Of a stretch of 33,579 nucleotides of DNA, positions 32,777 to 33,579 are shown one piece after another (positions within the stretch are counted from its first letter, which is position 1; each line of letters opens with the position of its first letter). The notes beneath the pieces are model-generated. The model made no database searches, was not told the origin of the DNA, and was given only the letters and a program-made list of their open reading frames with translations. The stretch comes from Caryophanales bacterium UBA4951 (GTDB taxonomy: Bacteria > Bacillota_I > Bacilli_A > RFN20 > CAG-826): the NCBI GenBank assembly GCA_002397465.1, contig DHAP01000020.1, forward strand, positions 1 to 33,579, written 5' to 3'. Made by a program: the position numbers and the translations under genes.

Positions 32777-33579
32777 TCACGAAATTTTGACGTTGGCAAA
32801 ATATGTAATTTTTGTTATTGAAGGATCAACATAAGTTACTGTGTAATGAATATTATCATTAACCGCTAGAAGCGAGAAATATTCAGTATGCTGAAAAACC
32901 CACCATCCCTCTATTTTCGAATATGTTCTTTTCCCAACAACAGGCATCGCATGCGAAAGATTGTCATCTCCGTTGACCCAAATTACACACACTTGGTTTT
33001 GAGCCACCACAGCTTTGTCAACGTCTTGATCTGAACAATCTGTGCTAGATAGGCAAAAAATTGGTTCATTGAGCCAAGTCGAAATTGCCGAGATACTCTC
33101 CTGACATTTTTCGACATGAGTATAGTCAAATTGATAAGAATCATTATCGCGATACCAATCACGCAAATGCTTATATAGTAAAGGAACTTTATGATGGCTA
33201 ATGACATAAACTGAATTCCCGTTTTTATCTTTTTTGGCCATGAAATCATTGTAGAATGGATCGGACTCAGGGTCTGAATTGACCAAGCATGAATATTCAC
33301 CACTCAAACATTCTTTAAGAAGGTATTCGCAGGCTTCATAAAGAGAAGCTATCTGGCAATTACCTTCGTATTCCTTTGTAGTAGGTTCTGCATATCTTGC
33401 ATAAATTGAGAATTCTCGTTGGCAATGAAAAGACCAATCTTTTTTTGAATGAGCCAACGTAATTGTAAATCCGTCGCCTTTGTTCTTTTTAACATAATCA
33501 TCAGGTGAATAGATAAGAGAAGAAATCCCGCCTCCTGCTAAATGGTTTCCATCGTTTTCATCACTTCCTTTTCTTTTTT
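32777..33579 (-). CDS. Cysteine-peptidase-like protein (C39/C10-type fold), 5' end outside the window
   Basis: The frame is open to the window edge, so the true start is missing; 266 residues are visible. A TTG at 33457 is only the first possible internal start. Cys in GNCQIASLYEACEYLL (codon 33356-33358) and His in LSHAMPVVG (codon 32951-32953) have the order, context and about 135-residue spacing of papain-like C39/C10 peptidases. The visible upstream part (DENDGNHLAGGGISS, SPDDYV) looks like a propeptide or linker; a signal peptide would be further upstream. It may be secreted and process peptides, or be a toxin. The activity is inferred from two motifs only. Base composition is AT-rich like the rest of the cassette. 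Confidence 0.55.
   Translation of the reverse strand, partial: KRKGSDENDGNHLAGGGISSLIYSPDDYVKKNKGDGFTITLAHSKKDWSFHCQREFSIYARYAEPTTKEYEGNCQIASLYEACEYLLKECLSGEYSCLVNSDPESDPFYNDFMAKKDKNGNSVYVISHHKVPLLYKHLRDWYRDNDSYQFDYTHVEKCQESISAISTWLNEPIFCLSSTDCSDQDVDKAVVAQNQVCVIWVNGDDNLSHAMPVVGKRTYSKIEGWWVFQHTEYFSLLAVNDNIHYTVTYVDPSITKITYFANVKIS

Overview
This window looks like chromosome from an uncultured, genome-reduced member of the class Bacilli, near Erysipelotrichales, Acholeplasmatales or the RF39/RFN20 gut lineages. The gene set is Bacillus-like: RNase Y and YmdB, GpsB beside a type B RNase P RNA, pgsA-cinA-recA, dnaD-nth, hup, der-cmk and RecU. The standard code is used, with TGA as a frequent stop and TGG for Trp. 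The lineage is inferred from gene content and order, because no 16S gene is present.

Layout, mostly on the minus strand. 36-4903: two ATGA-coupled ABC exporter fusion genes. 4940-12467: one long operon, rny-ymdB-miaB-miaA-tcdA-fhs-DUF951, which groups RNA decay, three tRNA position-37 modification genes and one-carbon metabolism. 12810-15658: pgsA-cinA-recA plus an unknown gene. 15687-16436: rnpB directly behind gpsB. 16561-21948: a large surface GH3 beta-glycosidase with a LytTR response regulator/GHKL kinase pair upstream. 22140-23446 (plus strand): a DEDDh exonuclease and recU, tail-to-tail with nth. 23410-25656: cca, dnaD and nth behind hup. 25983-28282: a small membrane protein, cmk and der. 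28485-28676 (plus strand): a ferredoxin. 28729-29616: a riboflavin-type ECF transporter S component under an FMN riboswitch. 29656-33579: an AT-richer accessory cassette with a cysteine-peptidase-like gene cut by the window edge, a secreted protein of unknown function and a third ABC exporter fusion.

Most noteworthy points: (1) MiaB carries a C-terminal YlbF/YmcA-type domain, in the same operon as RNase Y and YmdB, which links the tRNA thiolase to the Y-complex. (2) rny has a structured leader that I cannot assign to a known family. (3) The 666-residue ABC exporter appears to begin at an ATA codon, with its Shine-Dalgarno buried in the terminator of the gene before it. (4) Four genes lack a Shine-Dalgarno and have a -10-like box 5-8 nt before the ATG, suggesting leaderless transcripts. 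(5) The GH3 enzyme has reversed domain order and a membrane anchor at each end. (6) The CCA-adding-type protein is only 203 residues long.

All calls come from reading the sequence and recognising motifs. No database search or folding program was run.
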